DNA of 53,350 bases from Christensenella sp. UBA6880 (GCA_002449145.1 DKCG01000006.1:6182-59531); one strand, 5' to 3'. Positions 1 through 8,784 are shown, numbered from the stretch's first letter. Notes: a model not told the origin generated them from the sequence alone. Made by a program: numbers and translations.

Positions 1-195
1 ACACGTGAGGAAGGGGGGGAAAGCTGCAATTAAAGTGTATGCTGTCCACTCTTGTAGAGGAATAAAAAGGCGATGATATCACGTTGTGATGGAATCGTGC
101 GGCTTCGCCTTGACCTACACGTCGCAATTTCATTGCTTCTCGCAATGACAAAACGGATAAATGAAATCCAAATATTCCCCTTTCGCTTGTTTCGC
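1..195. repeat. Intergenic region with dispersed-repeat remnants
   Basis: No gene is visible before rpmH. Bases 4-62 resemble bases 40426-40477 (shared GGGAAGGGG and CTTGTAG.GGAA blocks), so this is probably a dispersed repeat. Bases 100-152 hold short hairpins (GGCTTCGCC; CATTGC/GCAATG around TTCTC) of the mini-hairpin kind also seen at 11352, 35398 and 53173. dnaA, which often neighbours rpmH in Bacillota, is not in the 297 bases visible here. Confidence 0.5.
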
Positions 196-224
196 TTGAC
201 ACGACTGCTTCTTTTTTTTATAAT
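196..224 (+). promoter_or_regulatory. Consensus sigma-A promoter of rpmH-rnpA
   Basis: TTGACA at 196-201 and TATAAT at 219-224 with a 17-base spacer: both hexamers match the consensus exactly. The start would fall near 231, about 65 bases before rpmH. Confidence 0.92.
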
Positions 225-297
225 GGTTTAGCATTTATATATTTATATATAGTAGATAGCAAAAATAAAAGTCCTTAAAAGACGGAGGAATATCATT

Positions 298-432
298 ATG
301 AAACAAACCTACCAACCCAAGAAAAGACAAAGAAGCAAAGTTCACGGCTTCCGTGAAAGAATGTCCACCAAGAGCGGCAGAAACGTTCTCAAAAGACGTC
401 GCAACAGAGGCAGAAAGAAACTCAGCGCATAA
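298..432 (+). CDS. rpmH: 50S ribosomal protein L34
   Basis: Encodes a 44-residue, strongly basic protein, the small 23S-rRNA-binding protein L34 of the large ribosomal subunit. The start MKQTYQPKKR and the core GFRERMSTKSGRNVLKRRR are typical of the family and the length is normal. A GGAGG ribosome binding site at 284-288 precedes the ATG at 298. It is the first gene of the block, driven by the consensus promoter at 196-224, and is followed 13 bases later by rnpA, the usual bacterial order. The identification is secure. Confidence 0.97.
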   Translation: MKQTYQPKKRQRSKVHGFRERMSTKSGRNVLKRRRNRGRKKLSA

Positions 433-445
433 GGCATAATCTGAA

Positions 446-778
446 ATGCAAAAGCAATTCAGACTCAAAAAGAGAGCGGCGTTTGCCTACGTTTACCGCA
501 AAGGCGAAAAAGCCTCTGCAAGGGACTTGTTGCTTTTGAGTGCGAAATCCAAAGAGGGATTGAAAATCGGGTTGTCCGTGTCCAAAAAAGTGGGCAATGC
601 CGTCACTCGCAATCGCGTAAAGAGGTTGCTTAGAGAGGCGATAAAGCCGCTTACGGACAGAATCGACGACGGATTTATGTACGTTATCGTTGCGTATCCG
701 TCCATTGCCGAGAAAGATTTTTTCTCGGTGTCGAAGTCGGTTGAACAGGCGTTTTCAAGAGCGGGGAAACTCAAATGA
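446..778 (+). CDS. rnpA: Ribonuclease P protein component
   Basis: Encodes the 110-residue protein subunit of RNase P, which helps the catalytic RNA bind and cleave the 5' leader of precursor tRNAs. The family signature RNRVKRLLRE lies at residues 55-64, and the N-terminal LKKRAAFAYVYRKG segment is typical. Length is normal. It overlaps yidD by four bases (ATGA), which suggests coupled translation. The upstream ribosome binding site is weak, so it may be translated largely by coupling to rpmH. Confidence 0.95.
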   Translation: MQKQFRLKKRAAFAYVYRKGEKASARDLLLLSAKSKEGLKIGLSVSKKVGNAVTRNRVKRLLREAIKPLTDRIDDGFMYVIVAYPSIAEKDFFSVSKSVEQAFSRAGKLK

Positions 779-1020
779 TAAAGAAATTTTGTTTGTTTTT
801 GCTCCTTTTGTACAAGCGTACTCTTTCGCCGATAACGGGCAATCGTTGCGCATACACTCCGACGTGTTCGATGTACTCGTACGACGCTATAAGCAAGTAC
901 GGTGCGTTTTTAGGGATTGCTTTGACAATCGAGAGGCTTTTGAGATGCACCCCGTTTGCCAAAGGCGGTTTCGACCCCGTCAGAGAGAACTATCGAGGAA
1001 AAACTAAATGGTTAATATGA
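775..1020 (+). CDS. yidD: Membrane protein insertion efficiency factor YidD
   Basis: Encodes a small (81 residues) membrane-associated protein that assists YidC-dependent insertion of membrane proteins. The hydrophobic start (FCLFLLLLYKRTLSP) and the conserved block CAYTPTCSMYSYDA, with cysteines 25 and 31, define the family; the segment GGFDPV near the end also fits. It overlaps rnpA by four bases and yidC by thirteen, the compact arrangement usual for this locus. Confidence 0.93.
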   Translation: MIKKFCLFLLLLYKRTLSPITGNRCAYTPTCSMYSYDAISKYGAFLGIALTIERLLRCTPFAKGGFDPVRENYRGKTKWLI

Positions 1021-2264
1021 GTTATCCGCGCAGACGGAAATTGCAGATATATCTTATCGCGGCTATGCTCGCGATTTTGTGCTGCATTCTGGTTGCGTGC
1101 AACAGCGACAACTCTTACAGTGTTGCGGGCGAAACCGTGAGCGAACCGACCCACTTTATGGCAAAGTTTATGATTATCATAAACAATGCTCTCGGCGGCG
1201 GCGTCGCGAGTTTCGGTTGGACGGTCGTTTTGTTTACGGTCGTATTGCGTCTTATCCTTTCGCCGCTCGACATTTGGCAAAAGGTCATCGCCAGAAAGAA
1301 CAACAAGGCGATGGAACGTATGAAGCCGCAACTTGAAGTTTTGCAGGCAAGATACGCCGACGACAAGCAAAGACTGCAGCAAGAGCAAATGGCTCTTTAC
1401 AAAAAAGAGAAGTATTCCACGATGGGTATGTGTTTGCCCACGATCGTGACTTTCGTCGTGTTCTTCGTCGTGTTCGCAGGATTCAGACAAATGGTCGGCT
1501 ATCAGTTCGCAAAAGACTACAAAGAATGCTATAAGACCTACAATGCGTCTATTTCCGAGCAAATCCGGGAAGCAAAAGACAGCGAAGAATGGAAAGACGC
1601 AATCATTGACAACGGCGACGGCAAATACGACATCGACGACGTTGCAAAGACCGAAGCCGGCGCGGAATTTTACGCAAAGGCAAAGAAAAACGCACAACAC
1701 GCCGTTTACGAAGTCTATTATTCCGAAGACCAAGTCACGATAAGAAGTTTCCTTTGGATTAAAAACATTTTCGTTTCGGACAACTGGGCGCAAGCAGTGC
1801 CCGACTTTGCGACGGTCACCGGTCAAAAGGGTATGGCAACGTCCAAACTCACCGGCATCACCATCGACGAGTACAACGACGTTATGGCAGACGTGCTCGG
1901 AACGGGCGGCTACGGCAAAGACGGCAAATGGAACGGCTTGCTCATTCTTCCCGTATTGTCCATAGCGCTCAGTTTACTTTCCACAAAATTGCTTTCGGGC
2001 TCTCAAGCGCAACCCCCTGCGCCCGCACAGGACGCACAAGGCGAGGGCGCGGAAAAAGCCAAAGCGCAACAACAATCCATGAAGATGATGCAGTACGTTA
2101 TGCCCATAATGATGGGTGTGTTCGCGCTGTTCTATTCGGGTGCGTTCGCGCTTTATATGTTCACAAGTTCGTTATGCGCGATTCTGTTCCAACTCACCTT
2201 CAATCTTATCGCAAAACTCGTCGATAAGAGCAGAGAAGGCGCGAGCGGGGTTGCAAAAAGATAG
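1008..2264 (+). CDS. yidC: Membrane protein insertase YidC/Oxa1
   Basis: Encodes the YidC/SpoIIIJ insertase, which helps membrane proteins enter the lipid bilayer with or without Sec. An N-terminal signal ending ILVAC (Cys31) marks a lipoprotein, as in Gram-positive YidC. The first core membrane segment (about 68-88) carries Arg81 in the position of the conserved groove arginine. Further membrane segments follow near 142-162, 307-327 and 365-400. At 418 residues it is much longer than the roughly 260 of SpoIIIJ: about 130 extra, mostly charged residues (165-295) lie between segments. ATG 1008 is chosen because GAGG at 995-998 is well spaced; ATG 1017 is an alternative. Confidence 0.94.
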   Translation: MVNMSYPRRRKLQIYLIAAMLAILCCILVACNSDNSYSVAGETVSEPTHFMAKFMIIINNALGGGVASFGWTVVLFTVVLRLILSPLDIWQKVIARKNNKAMERMKPQLEVLQARYADDKQRLQQEQMALYKKEKYSTMGMCLPTIVTFVVFFVVFAGFRQMVGYQFAKDYKECYKTYNASISEQIREAKDSEEWKDAIIDNGDGKYDIDDVAKTEAGAEFYAKAKKNAQHAVYEVYYSEDQVTIRSFLWIKNIFVSDNWAQAVPDFATVTGQKGMATSKLTGITIDEYNDVMADVLGTGGYGKDGKWNGLLILPVLSIALSLLSTKLLSGSQAQPPAPAQDAQGEGAEKAKAQQQSMKMMQYVMPIMMGVFALFYSGAFALYMFTSSLCAILFQLTFNLIAKLVDKSREGASGVAKR

Positions 2265-2272
2265 GAGATAAA

Positions 2273-3145
2273 ATGGAAAAATCGATAGAAACACAGGCTT
2301 CATCCGTCGATCTCGCGGTCGAGAAAGCGTTGGTGGAACTCGGTGTATCAAAAGACAAAGTTGACGTTGAAGTCATCTCGAAGGGCGGACTCTTTTCCAA
2401 AGCGAAAGTCAAAGTCACCGTCAAGGATTCAATCGCCGACAAAATGGCGGAATTTTTCAACGGCACGCTCTCTCGTATGGGACTCGTATCCCGCGCGAGC
2501 GTAGAAGACAAAAACGGCACGCTTTACATCACGATTGCGGGCGACGACAGCGGCGTTGCAATCGGATACAGAGGCGAAGCGCTCGACGCGTTCCAGTATC
2601 TTGCGCTCACCTTCCTCAACGAGCAAAAATGCGACTTCAAAAAAGTCGTCGTCGATTGCGAAAACTACCGCGAAAAACGCAAAGAAACCCTTTCCGCGCT
2701 CGCTCTCAAACTTGCGCAAAAGGCAGTGCGTTTGCAAAGAAAAATCGCACTCGAACCTATGAATCCGTTTGAAAGACGAATCATTCACAGCGCGCTTGCG
2801 GACAGCGATATTGCGGACACCGAAAGCGAGGGTGAAGAACCCAATCGTTACATCGTCATCATTCCCAAGGGTGTGGAACTCAAAGACCAACGCCCCATCA
2901 AGAACGGCGAAAGAGAGCCGAGAAAAGACGGCAAGAGAGACCGCAAGGATTCTCGCAAAGGCGACCGCAGAGATGCGAGAAACAGAAAGGATACTCGCGA
3001 GCGTAAGCCCAGAGAGGAAGAACCCGAAGCGCCGGACGGCAGAGTATATCGCGGATATTTCACCGAGCAAGACGATTTCGTAAAACCCGTCGCGCAATCC
3101 GGACCGCCCAAATTCAAGAGTTTCGGCAGCAAAAAGAAATTCTGA
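2273..3145 (+). CDS. khpB: RNA-binding protein Jag/KhpB with basic tail
   Basis: Encodes a 290-residue Jag (KhpB, EloR) protein, an RNA-binding regulator linked in Gram-positive bacteria to cell elongation. Domain order is a Jag-N segment (1-50), a type II KH domain with the GYRG loop at 98-101, and an R3H domain with Arg168 and His172. Beyond the normal end (about residue 200) there is an added tail of roughly 90 residues, including a stretch rich in Arg, Lys and Asp (203-250) and a glycine/proline/lysine end. It lies nine bases after yidC, the usual arrangement. The tail probably adds RNA affinity (inference). Confidence 0.93.
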   Translation: MEKSIETQASSVDLAVEKALVELGVSKDKVDVEVISKGGLFSKAKVKVTVKDSIADKMAEFFNGTLSRMGLVSRASVEDKNGTLYITIAGDDSGVAIGYRGEALDAFQYLALTFLNEQKCDFKKVVVDCENYREKRKETLSALALKLAQKAVRLQRKIALEPMNPFERRIIHSALADSDIADTESEGEEPNRYIVIIPKGVELKDQRPIKNGEREPRKDGKRDRKDSRKGDRRDARNRKDTRERKPREEEPEAPDGRVYRGYFTEQDDFVKPVAQSGPPKFKSFGSKKKF

Positions 3146-3170
3146 CAATCATTCCGAAAGGAAGAAAATA

Positions 3171-4553
3171 ATGAGTACGATAGCGGCAATTTCATCACCG
3201 ATAGGTGCAGGTGGTATCGGCATAGTGCGCGTGTCCGGCGAGGACGCGCTTCGCATCGCCGATGCCATTTTCTCTTTTTCACGCAAAAACGCCTCGAAAG
3301 ACGTTCTTTCCGCATGCGACAAGCAAAACAAAATCGACGTCGGACAAGAAAAAGGACTTCGTCAAGTATGGACGCCGTTTTATATGAATTACGGCGTGTT
3401 CGACGCAGGCGAGTTTTGCGACAAGGGATACGCCGTTTATTTTCCCAAAGGACGCTCGTATTCTGGCGAAGATACGGTTGAGTTTTATTTGCACGGCGGC
3501 GTCCGCATAATGCAGGGCGCGCTCGACGCACTTTTACGCGGCGGCGCGGTTATGGCAAAAAACGGAGAGTTCACAAAGCGCGCTTTTCTCAACGGAAGGC
3601 TCTCGCTTGCAGATGCTGAGGGCGTCATCGATATGATAAACGCAGAGAGTGTGGCGGGCGTAAAGGCGGCGTATAGACTTATGCAGGGCAACGTGTCCAA
3701 GTGTATCGACGCAATCCTTGAAAAACTCGGCGTGCTTATCGCAACGCTCGAAGCGACTCTCGATTATCCCGACGAAATGGAAGACGAGGTTTTGCCGTCT
3801 TTGCCCGATTCGGTAAACGAAATTCTCGACGACGTAAACAAACTTATATCCACCGCAAAGAGCGGACGCATTGCAAAACACGGCATAAACGTTGCGCTTG
3901 CGGGCAACACCAACGCAGGCAAATCCTCGCTTATGAACGCGCTGCTTAAAGAGGACAGAGCAATCGTAACCGACGTTGCGGGAACGACTCGCGACACGGT
4001 CGAGGACAGTTTCGAGTGCGACGGCGTGAAGATAAATCTCGTCGATACGGCAGGCATACGCGAGAGCGACGACGTCGTTGAGGCAAAGGGAATCGAGCGA
4101 GCAAAACGCGCGTTCGAGGGTGCGGACGTTATATTGCACGTCGTGGACACAACCGCCCCCGACGATAAGGAATGGGATTTTTCGGGCAAGACCGTGTTTG
4201 AGGTTTACAACAAATGCGACGTTTCGCATTTTGATAAAAAGTGCGGCGAAAACGAATTTAAGATAAGCGCAAAGACGGGCGAGGGCGTGGACGAATTGGC
4301 GCACGCAATAGCCGCTTTGTACAAGCAAAGCAAGGTTGGTGACGGCGAGATAATCACGTCAGAAAGACACGTTTCGGCACTTTACGAGGCTAAAACGGCA
4401 CTTGAATGTGCGATTTCGTCACTTGACGACACAATCGACTGCACGCTTATCGACTTGAGAAGGGCGTACGACGCACTCGGCGAGATAACGGGCAAGACCG
4501 CAACGCAAGACGTCGTGAACAGTATCTTTTCAAGATTCTGCGTCGGAAAGTAA
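3171..4553 (+). CDS. mnmE: tRNA modification GTPase MnmE
   Basis: Encodes the 460-residue MnmE (TrmE) GTPase, which with MnmG installs the aminomethyl-type modification on wobble uridine 34 of certain tRNAs using a folate one-carbon donor. Visible are the N-terminal folate-binding domain, a helical domain, an inserted G domain with the P-loop GNTNAGKSS near residue 243, DTAG and NKCD motifs, and the C-terminal FCVGK with the conserved cysteine. Length is normal. An AAAGGAAG ribosome binding site precedes the ATG. It is separated from mnmG by 140 AT-rich bases. Confidence 0.96.
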   Translation: MSTIAAISSPIGAGGIGIVRVSGEDALRIADAIFSFSRKNASKDVLSACDKQNKIDVGQEKGLRQVWTPFYMNYGVFDAGEFCDKGYAVYFPKGRSYSGEDTVEFYLHGGVRIMQGALDALLRGGAVMAKNGEFTKRAFLNGRLSLADAEGVIDMINAESVAGVKAAYRLMQGNVSKCIDAILEKLGVLIATLEATLDYPDEMEDEVLPSLPDSVNEILDDVNKLISTAKSGRIAKHGINVALAGNTNAGKSSLMNALLKEDRAIVTDVAGTTRDTVEDSFECDGVKINLVDTAGIRESDDVVEAKGIERAKRAFEGADVILHVVDTTAPDDKEWDFSGKTVFEVYNKCDVSHFDKKCGENEFKISAKTGEGVDELAHAIAALYKQSKVGDGEIITSERHVSALYEAKTALECAISSLDDTIDCTLIDLRRAYDALGEITGKTATQDVVNSIFSRFCVGK

Positions 4554-4693
4554 ACCGCAATCGCAAAACGAAAAAACAAAAACGAACGAAACAAATAAGA
4601 AAGCAATTATATAAACAGTATAAAGTTATATAAAATTTATATAAACGATATATACGCAAAGATTAGAATTAAAGATACGGACAGTAAACCGAT

Positions 4694-6526
4694 ATGGAAA
4701 AGTTTGACGTTATCGTCATAGGCGGCGGACACGCGGGTGTGGAAGCCGCGCTTGCAAGCGCAAGACTCAATAAAAAAACGCTGATGTTGTGCCTCGATTA
4801 CGGCACGGTTTCTTTTATGCCTTGCAATCCTGCAATCGGCGGCACGGCAAAGGGGCATCTCGTCAAAGAGGTGGACGCGCTCGGCGGACAAATGGGACTT
4901 TCGGCGGACAAAGCACTTTTGCAAATCAAGACGCTCAATTCGGCAAAAGGTCCTGCCGTATTTTCCCTTCGCGGACAAGAGGATAAGGCTCTGTATCACG
5001 AGATTATGCTCGACGTGGTGAAAAACACCGACAATCTCACCGTCCTCGACAAAGAGGCGAGCGAGATTTTTTGCAAAGACGGCAAGGTTGAGGGCGTTGC
5101 CACGACGGACGGCGAAAAGTACGAATGCAAAGCCGTTGTGCTTGCAACGGGCGTGTATCTCAACGGCGCGATAATCATAGGCGATTACGTCAAAAAGAGC
5201 GGCCCGAGCGGATTCCGCGCGGCAAATCGCCTCACCGACAGCCTTGTGAAACTCGGCGTGCCTATGCGCAGATTCAAGACGGGAACGCCCGCGAGAATAT
5301 ATCGCGACAGTATAGACTTTTCCAAAATGGAAATTCAACTCGGCGACGACAGCGACAGATTTTCCTTTATGTCGCCGCACTCGACGTTTGTCGAAGAACC
5401 TTGTTATCTCACATACACCAACGCGCAAACGCACAAAATCATACTCGACAATATAGATAGAAGTCCGCTTTACAACGGCACGATTTTGTCCGTCGGCCCT
5501 CGCTATTGTCCGTCCATAGAAACCAAAGTTATGCGCTTCAAGGACAAGGAACGCCACCAGATTTTTGTCGAACCCGAGGGCGCAAACAGCGAAGAAATGT
5601 ATATACAAGGTATGTCAACGTCTTTGCCGCACGACGTGCAAGAACAGATGTATCGCACTTTGCCCGGTCTTGAAAATTGCAGATTCGCAAAGTACGGATA
5701 TGCAATAGAATACGATTGCCTCGACCCGCTCGGAATGTATCCGTCCCTTGAAAACAAAGCCGTCGAAGGTTTGTTCTCGGCAGGGCAAATGAACGGAAGC
5801 AGCGGATACGAAGAAGCGGCGGCGCAAGGACTTATCGCAGGAATAAACGCTGCGCGCAAGGTTGACGGAAAAGAGCCGCTCGTTCTCGGTCGCGACGAGG
5901 CGTATATAGGCGTGCTTATCGACGACCTCGTAACCAAAGGCACGAACGAACCGTACCGAATGATGACGGCGCGCGCCGAACATAGAATTATGCTTCGCCA
6001 AGACAACGCAGATATGCGCCTTACGCCCATAGGCAGAGAAATAGCACTTGTGGACGACAACCGCTACGCTCGCTATCTCGAGAAGAAAGAGATGATACAA
6101 AACGTGCTTGCTATGTCGCAAAAGACTATGCCGAGAGAAGAGGTTGACGAACTTTTTGCGACTCTCGGTGAGGAAACCCCGCAAAAAACGCCCACGCTCG
6201 GCGAGATTTGCAGGCGACCAGCCGTATCTTATGCGGACGTAAGACGATTTATCGATTTTCCGTGCGACGACGAAGCGTTGTCGGCGGCGGTTGTAGAGTT
6301 GAAATACGAGGGCTATCTCAAAAAAGAGCAAGCCGCCGTGAACGAACAAAAGCGACTCGAAAACAAACTTATCCCCAAAGACTTCGATTATGAGTCCATA
6401 AAAGCGTTGCGTATCGAGGCAAGACAAAAATTGTCCGAAATACGCCCCCTCAACCTCGGTCAAGCCTCGCGCATATCCGGCGTATCGCCTGCCGACGTTG
6501 CCGTTCTGATAGTCGCTTTGCGCTAA
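4694..6526 (+). CDS. mnmG: tRNA uridine-5-carboxymethylaminomethyl modification enzyme MnmG
   Basis: Encodes the 610-residue FAD protein MnmG (GidA), partner of MnmE in wobble-uridine modification. The FAD-binding motif GGGHAGVEAA is at residues 11-20, the conserved CNPAIGG..KGHLVKE block follows, and the C-terminal helical domain is complete. Length is normal. No clear ribosome binding site is visible. In many Bacillota rsmG, noc and parAB follow mnmG; here the block ends and about 900 bases without a gene follow. Confidence 0.96.
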   Translation: MEKFDVIVIGGGHAGVEAALASARLNKKTLMLCLDYGTVSFMPCNPAIGGTAKGHLVKEVDALGGQMGLSADKALLQIKTLNSAKGPAVFSLRGQEDKALYHEIMLDVVKNTDNLTVLDKEASEIFCKDGKVEGVATTDGEKYECKAVVLATGVYLNGAIIIGDYVKKSGPSGFRAANRLTDSLVKLGVPMRRFKTGTPARIYRDSIDFSKMEIQLGDDSDRFSFMSPHSTFVEEPCYLTYTNAQTHKIILDNIDRSPLYNGTILSVGPRYCPSIETKVMRFKDKERHQIFVEPEGANSEEMYIQGMSTSLPHDVQEQMYRTLPGLENCRFAKYGYAIEYDCLDPLGMYPSLENKAVEGLFSAGQMNGSSGYEEAAAQGLIAGINAARKVDGKEPLVLGRDEAYIGVLIDDLVTKGTNEPYRMMTARAEHRIMLRQDNADMRLTPIGREIALVDDNRYARYLEKKEMIQNVLAMSQKTMPREEVDELFATLGEETPQKTPTLGEICRRPAVSYADVRRFIDFPCDDEALSAAVVELKYEGYLKKEQAAVNEQKRLENKLIPKDFDYESIKALRIEARQKLSEIRPLNLGQASRISGVSPADVAVLIVALR

Positions 6527-6687
6527 AAGAAAACGATTCGATTTATGCTCGCTTGTTTTTGCACGCAAGTTTTTCTTTTTCTGCGGCAAAATTTTTAGAA
6601 AAAGTTTCTCTTTTTGCGATTAACCGCGTTAGAATCACGAAATTTTAATGATTCTTTAAGCATTTTTCTCGCCGAAAACAAAATACC

Positions 6688-6727
6688 CGTTTAGAATGCC
6701 GATTTTGCAAAAATCAACATTCTAACG
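6688..6727. other. Hairpin in AT-rich region after mnmG
   Basis: CGTTTAGAATG at 6688-6698 pairs with CATTCTAACG at 6718-6727 with one bulge, and an inner GATTTT/AAAATC adds to the stem. A second hairpin GTGCC-GTTTT-GGCAC lies at 6750-6764, bracketed by the direct repeat ATCCGCAA. Function unknown; the surrounding 6593-6877 is very AT-rich. Confidence 0.6.
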
Positions 6728-6877
6728 CAAATCCGCAAGCCTTATTTTTGTGCCGTTTTGGCACGTAATCCGCAAAATAATTTACAAATCTTGTATTTGC
6801 AATGAATTTTATTTTGCACTTTTGTTAGGAATTTTGTAAAAAAATCAAAAAAATTTAAAAAAATTTACAAAAACCCC

Positions 6878-6906
6878 TTGACGAACTGTTTTTTCGGTGC
6901 TAATAT
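6878..6906 (+). promoter_or_regulatory. Strong promoter for candidate small RNA
   Basis: TTGACG at 6878-6883 and TAATAT at 6901-6906 with a 17-base spacer. It is preceded by an A/T-tract region (6834-6873) resembling an UP element. No open reading frame follows, so it probably drives a noncoding transcript starting near 6912. Confidence 0.72.
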
Positions 6907-6911
6907 GTCAA

Positions 6912-7027
6912 TGTAATCAAGAGACAAACGGATTACAAATCAAACAGCTCATAATTTTCCCCCTTATCATAGCAAGCGGCTTTGGGTGTTCACCCGAGGT
7001 CGTTTGCGCTTTTATAGCGCCAAACAG
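6912..7027 (+). ncRNA. Candidate structured small RNA with C-rich seed
   Basis: From the predicted start at about 6912 the transcript folds into three stem-loops. Stem 1 is TGTAATC (6912-6918) with GATTACA (6931-6937). Stem 2 is 6973-6987 with 6992-7006: 15 continuous pairs, four of them G-U, closed by a GTTC loop. G-U pairs point to an RNA structure. Stem 3 is GCGCT (7006-7010) with AGCGC (7016-7020). Between stems 1 and 2 lies an unpaired TTTTCCCCCTT, similar to the C-rich seeds that Gram-positive small RNAs use against ribosome binding sites. A nested palindrome begins at 7008, where other copies begin at gene ends. No known RNA family was recognised. Confidence 0.55.
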
Positions 7028-7139
7028 CGAATAACTGCGTCAGGCACGGCTTGCCTCAAAATCGTGTACGCTAATGTACACTGGGTTTTGATTCAAGCCG
7101 TGCCTTTCTTGTTCTTCATCTGTTTGGCACTATAAAAGC
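7008..7139 (+). repeat. Nested palindrome element (copy 1)
   Basis: The outer stem is 7008-7027 with 7120-7139, 20 pairs with one mismatch. Inside are the type-1 spacers CGAATAACTGCG (left) and TTCTTGTTCTTCAT (right), an inner stem AGGCACGGCTTG (7042-7053) with its complement at 7094-7105, then CAAAA/TTTTG and a GTGTAC/GTACAC hairpin in the loop. It follows the candidate small RNA rather than a protein gene. Confidence 0.8.
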
Positions 7140-7389
7140 ATTTGATTAGTAAATTAGGGTTGTCAAAATTAGGGCGTTTTCGCGTCATTCATCTCACTTA
7201 TGCCATAAAAGTATTAATAATAAAAAAAGCGTACGCAATGTACGCTGGGTTTTGGTCTATGAACGCACTTCCTTGTCATTCATCTTTTTGACGGGCTTAT
7301 AATTTATATTGTGCGTGTAATTTTGAGTTTTGATTCAAGTCGTGCCTTTCTTGTTCTTCATCTGTTTGGCACCATAAAAGTATTTGAAA
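7140..7389. repeat. Degenerate copies of the palindrome element
   Basis: This stretch between copy 1 and glmM contains partial right halves of the element: TTAGGGTTG loop pieces at 7155-7164, a GCGTAC/GTACGC hairpin with GGGTTTTG at 7228-7255, and a near copy of 7085-7145 at 7327-7387 ending in CTGTTTGGCACCATAAAAG. No open reading frame is apparent. Confidence 0.6.
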
Positions 7390-7413
7390 TAAAAAAGCGT
7401 ACACAATGTACGC
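7390..7413 (-). terminator. Rho-independent terminator of glmM
   Basis: On the minus strand GCGTAC-ATTGT-GTACGC (7413-7397) is followed by TTTTTTATTT, 19 bases after the glmM stop. The same hairpin resembles the loop module of the palindrome elements. Confidence 0.75.
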
Positions 7414-7431
7414 CGGGTGTTTTTTTATTCG

Positions 7432-8784
7432 CTAATCATTATCGAAAATTTGTTTTATGCCGGTGAAGATGGCGTGGGGCGAGGATGAAAAACATTCGTA
7501 GGTTATGCGGATGTACGGTTCTGTGCCGCTGGGGCGGACTATCAGTCTTCCGGATTTTGCGTACATTGCGTTTGCTTCGGCTATTTTTTCTTGGAACTCG
7601 TCACTTGCAAGCGTTTCTTTCGGGTTGTCGGTTTTGACGTTCAGTTCGAGCATTGGATAGGGTGTAAACTTCGGCAGACTTCCGACGGTGCGTTTCACTT
7701 CGAGCAGAGTGAGGGCGGTGACGAGTCCGTCGCCCGTGTTGGTTCTGTCAAGCATAATTATATGCCCGCTCTTTTCGCCGCCCAAAAGACAACCGTTTGC
7801 GTTGAGTGCGTCGAGTACGTTTTTGTCGCCGACGTCCGTGCGAATGAGCGCGATATTCTGATAGGCAAGTTCGCGTTGAAGTTTCGTGTTCGACAAAACC
7901 GTGCCGACGATAAAGCGTTTTTTGAGTTTTCCTTGCAAGCGGTAGAGGGTGGACAAGGCGAGAAGCATAGCGTCGCCGTCGTAAACTTTGCCGCCGACGA
8001 CCGCAATAACTCTGTCGCCGTCGCCGTCGAAAGCAAAACCTATTTCGCCTTTTTCCACTCTTTGCGCAAATTTCGCAATATGCGTCGAGCCGCAATCGAC
8101 GTTGACTTTTTCGCCGTCGCGAACGTTATGTTCTGCGCAAACGACTGCGCCGAGGGACAAGAATATCGCGGGGGCGAGCGTTGCAAAACAACCGTACGCG
8201 CAATCGAGGCGCACCTTTACGCCGTCGAAACGAGGGAACATAGATTTGACGTGTTTCGCGTACAAAAATTCCGCGCCGTCTACTATTCTTATTCTGTGAT
8301 TTTGCCGGGAAATCGTGATGTACAATTCGCTTAATTGCTCGTCTTCCGTCAATGCATCGGCGCATACGTCCACGAGCGATACGGGCGGCGTAGGATTATC
8401 TCTTATTTTGCAGAGTTTATCGTCGAGTGCAAGTTCCTCTTCTTTTGACAGTTTTCGTCCGTTTTTTCCGAACACTTTAAGTCCGTTAAATTCGGGGGCG
8501 TTGTGAGAGGCGGTTATCATAACCGCATAATCCGCTTTCTGAGTTTGAGCGGTGTAGGCAAGCGCGGGGGTTGGCAAAACGCCCGCAAGCCAAATTTGAG
8601 CCGTGCCTTCGAGCAAGCCTTTGCACAACTGTTTTTCTATGTCTTTCGAGTGCGCTCTCACGTCGCGCGCGACGATAACTTTCGCGCCCGATTGCGAAAG
8701 TGCTTTCCCCAAAAGGAAAGGAATCCGATTGCTTAAAAGAAAATCTGCTTTTTGTCTTATGCCGTCCGTACCAAAGTATTGCAT
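7432..8784 (-). CDS. glmM: Phosphoglucosamine mutase
   Basis: Encodes the 450-residue GlmM, which interconverts glucosamine-6-phosphate and glucosamine-1-phosphate for UDP-N-acetylglucosamine and so cell-wall synthesis. The phosphoserine loop TASHNAPEFNG (Ser93), the metal-binding DGDGDR near 238-243 and the C-terminal phosphate-binding SGTEPYIRITYE are all present; length is normal. No ribosome binding site precedes the ATG, and a TATACT hexamer ends seven bases before it, so the transcript could be leaderless, although the -35 is poor. It is separated from trxB by a terminator and ends at the hairpin at 7390-7413. Confidence 0.95.
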   Translation of the reverse strand: MQYFGTDGIRQKADFLLSNRIPFLLGKALSQSGAKVIVARDVRAHSKDIEKQLCKGLLEGTAQIWLAGVLPTPALAYTAQTQKADYAVMITASHNAPEFNGLKVFGKNGRKLSKEEELALDDKLCKIRDNPTPPVSLVDVCADALTEDEQLSELYITISRQNHRIRIVDGAEFLYAKHVKSMFPRFDGVKVRLDCAYGCFATLAPAIFLSLGAVVCAEHNVRDGEKVNVDCGSTHIAKFAQRVEKGEIGFAFDGDGDRVIAVVGGKVYDGDAMLLALSTLYRLQGKLKKRFIVGTVLSNTKLQRELAYQNIALIRTDVGDKNVLDALNANGCLLGGEKSGHIIMLDRTNTGDGLVTALTLLEVKRTVGSLPKFTPYPMLELNVKTDNPKETLASDEFQEKIAEANAMYAKSGRLIVRPSGTEPYIRITYECFSSSPHAIFTGIKQIFDND

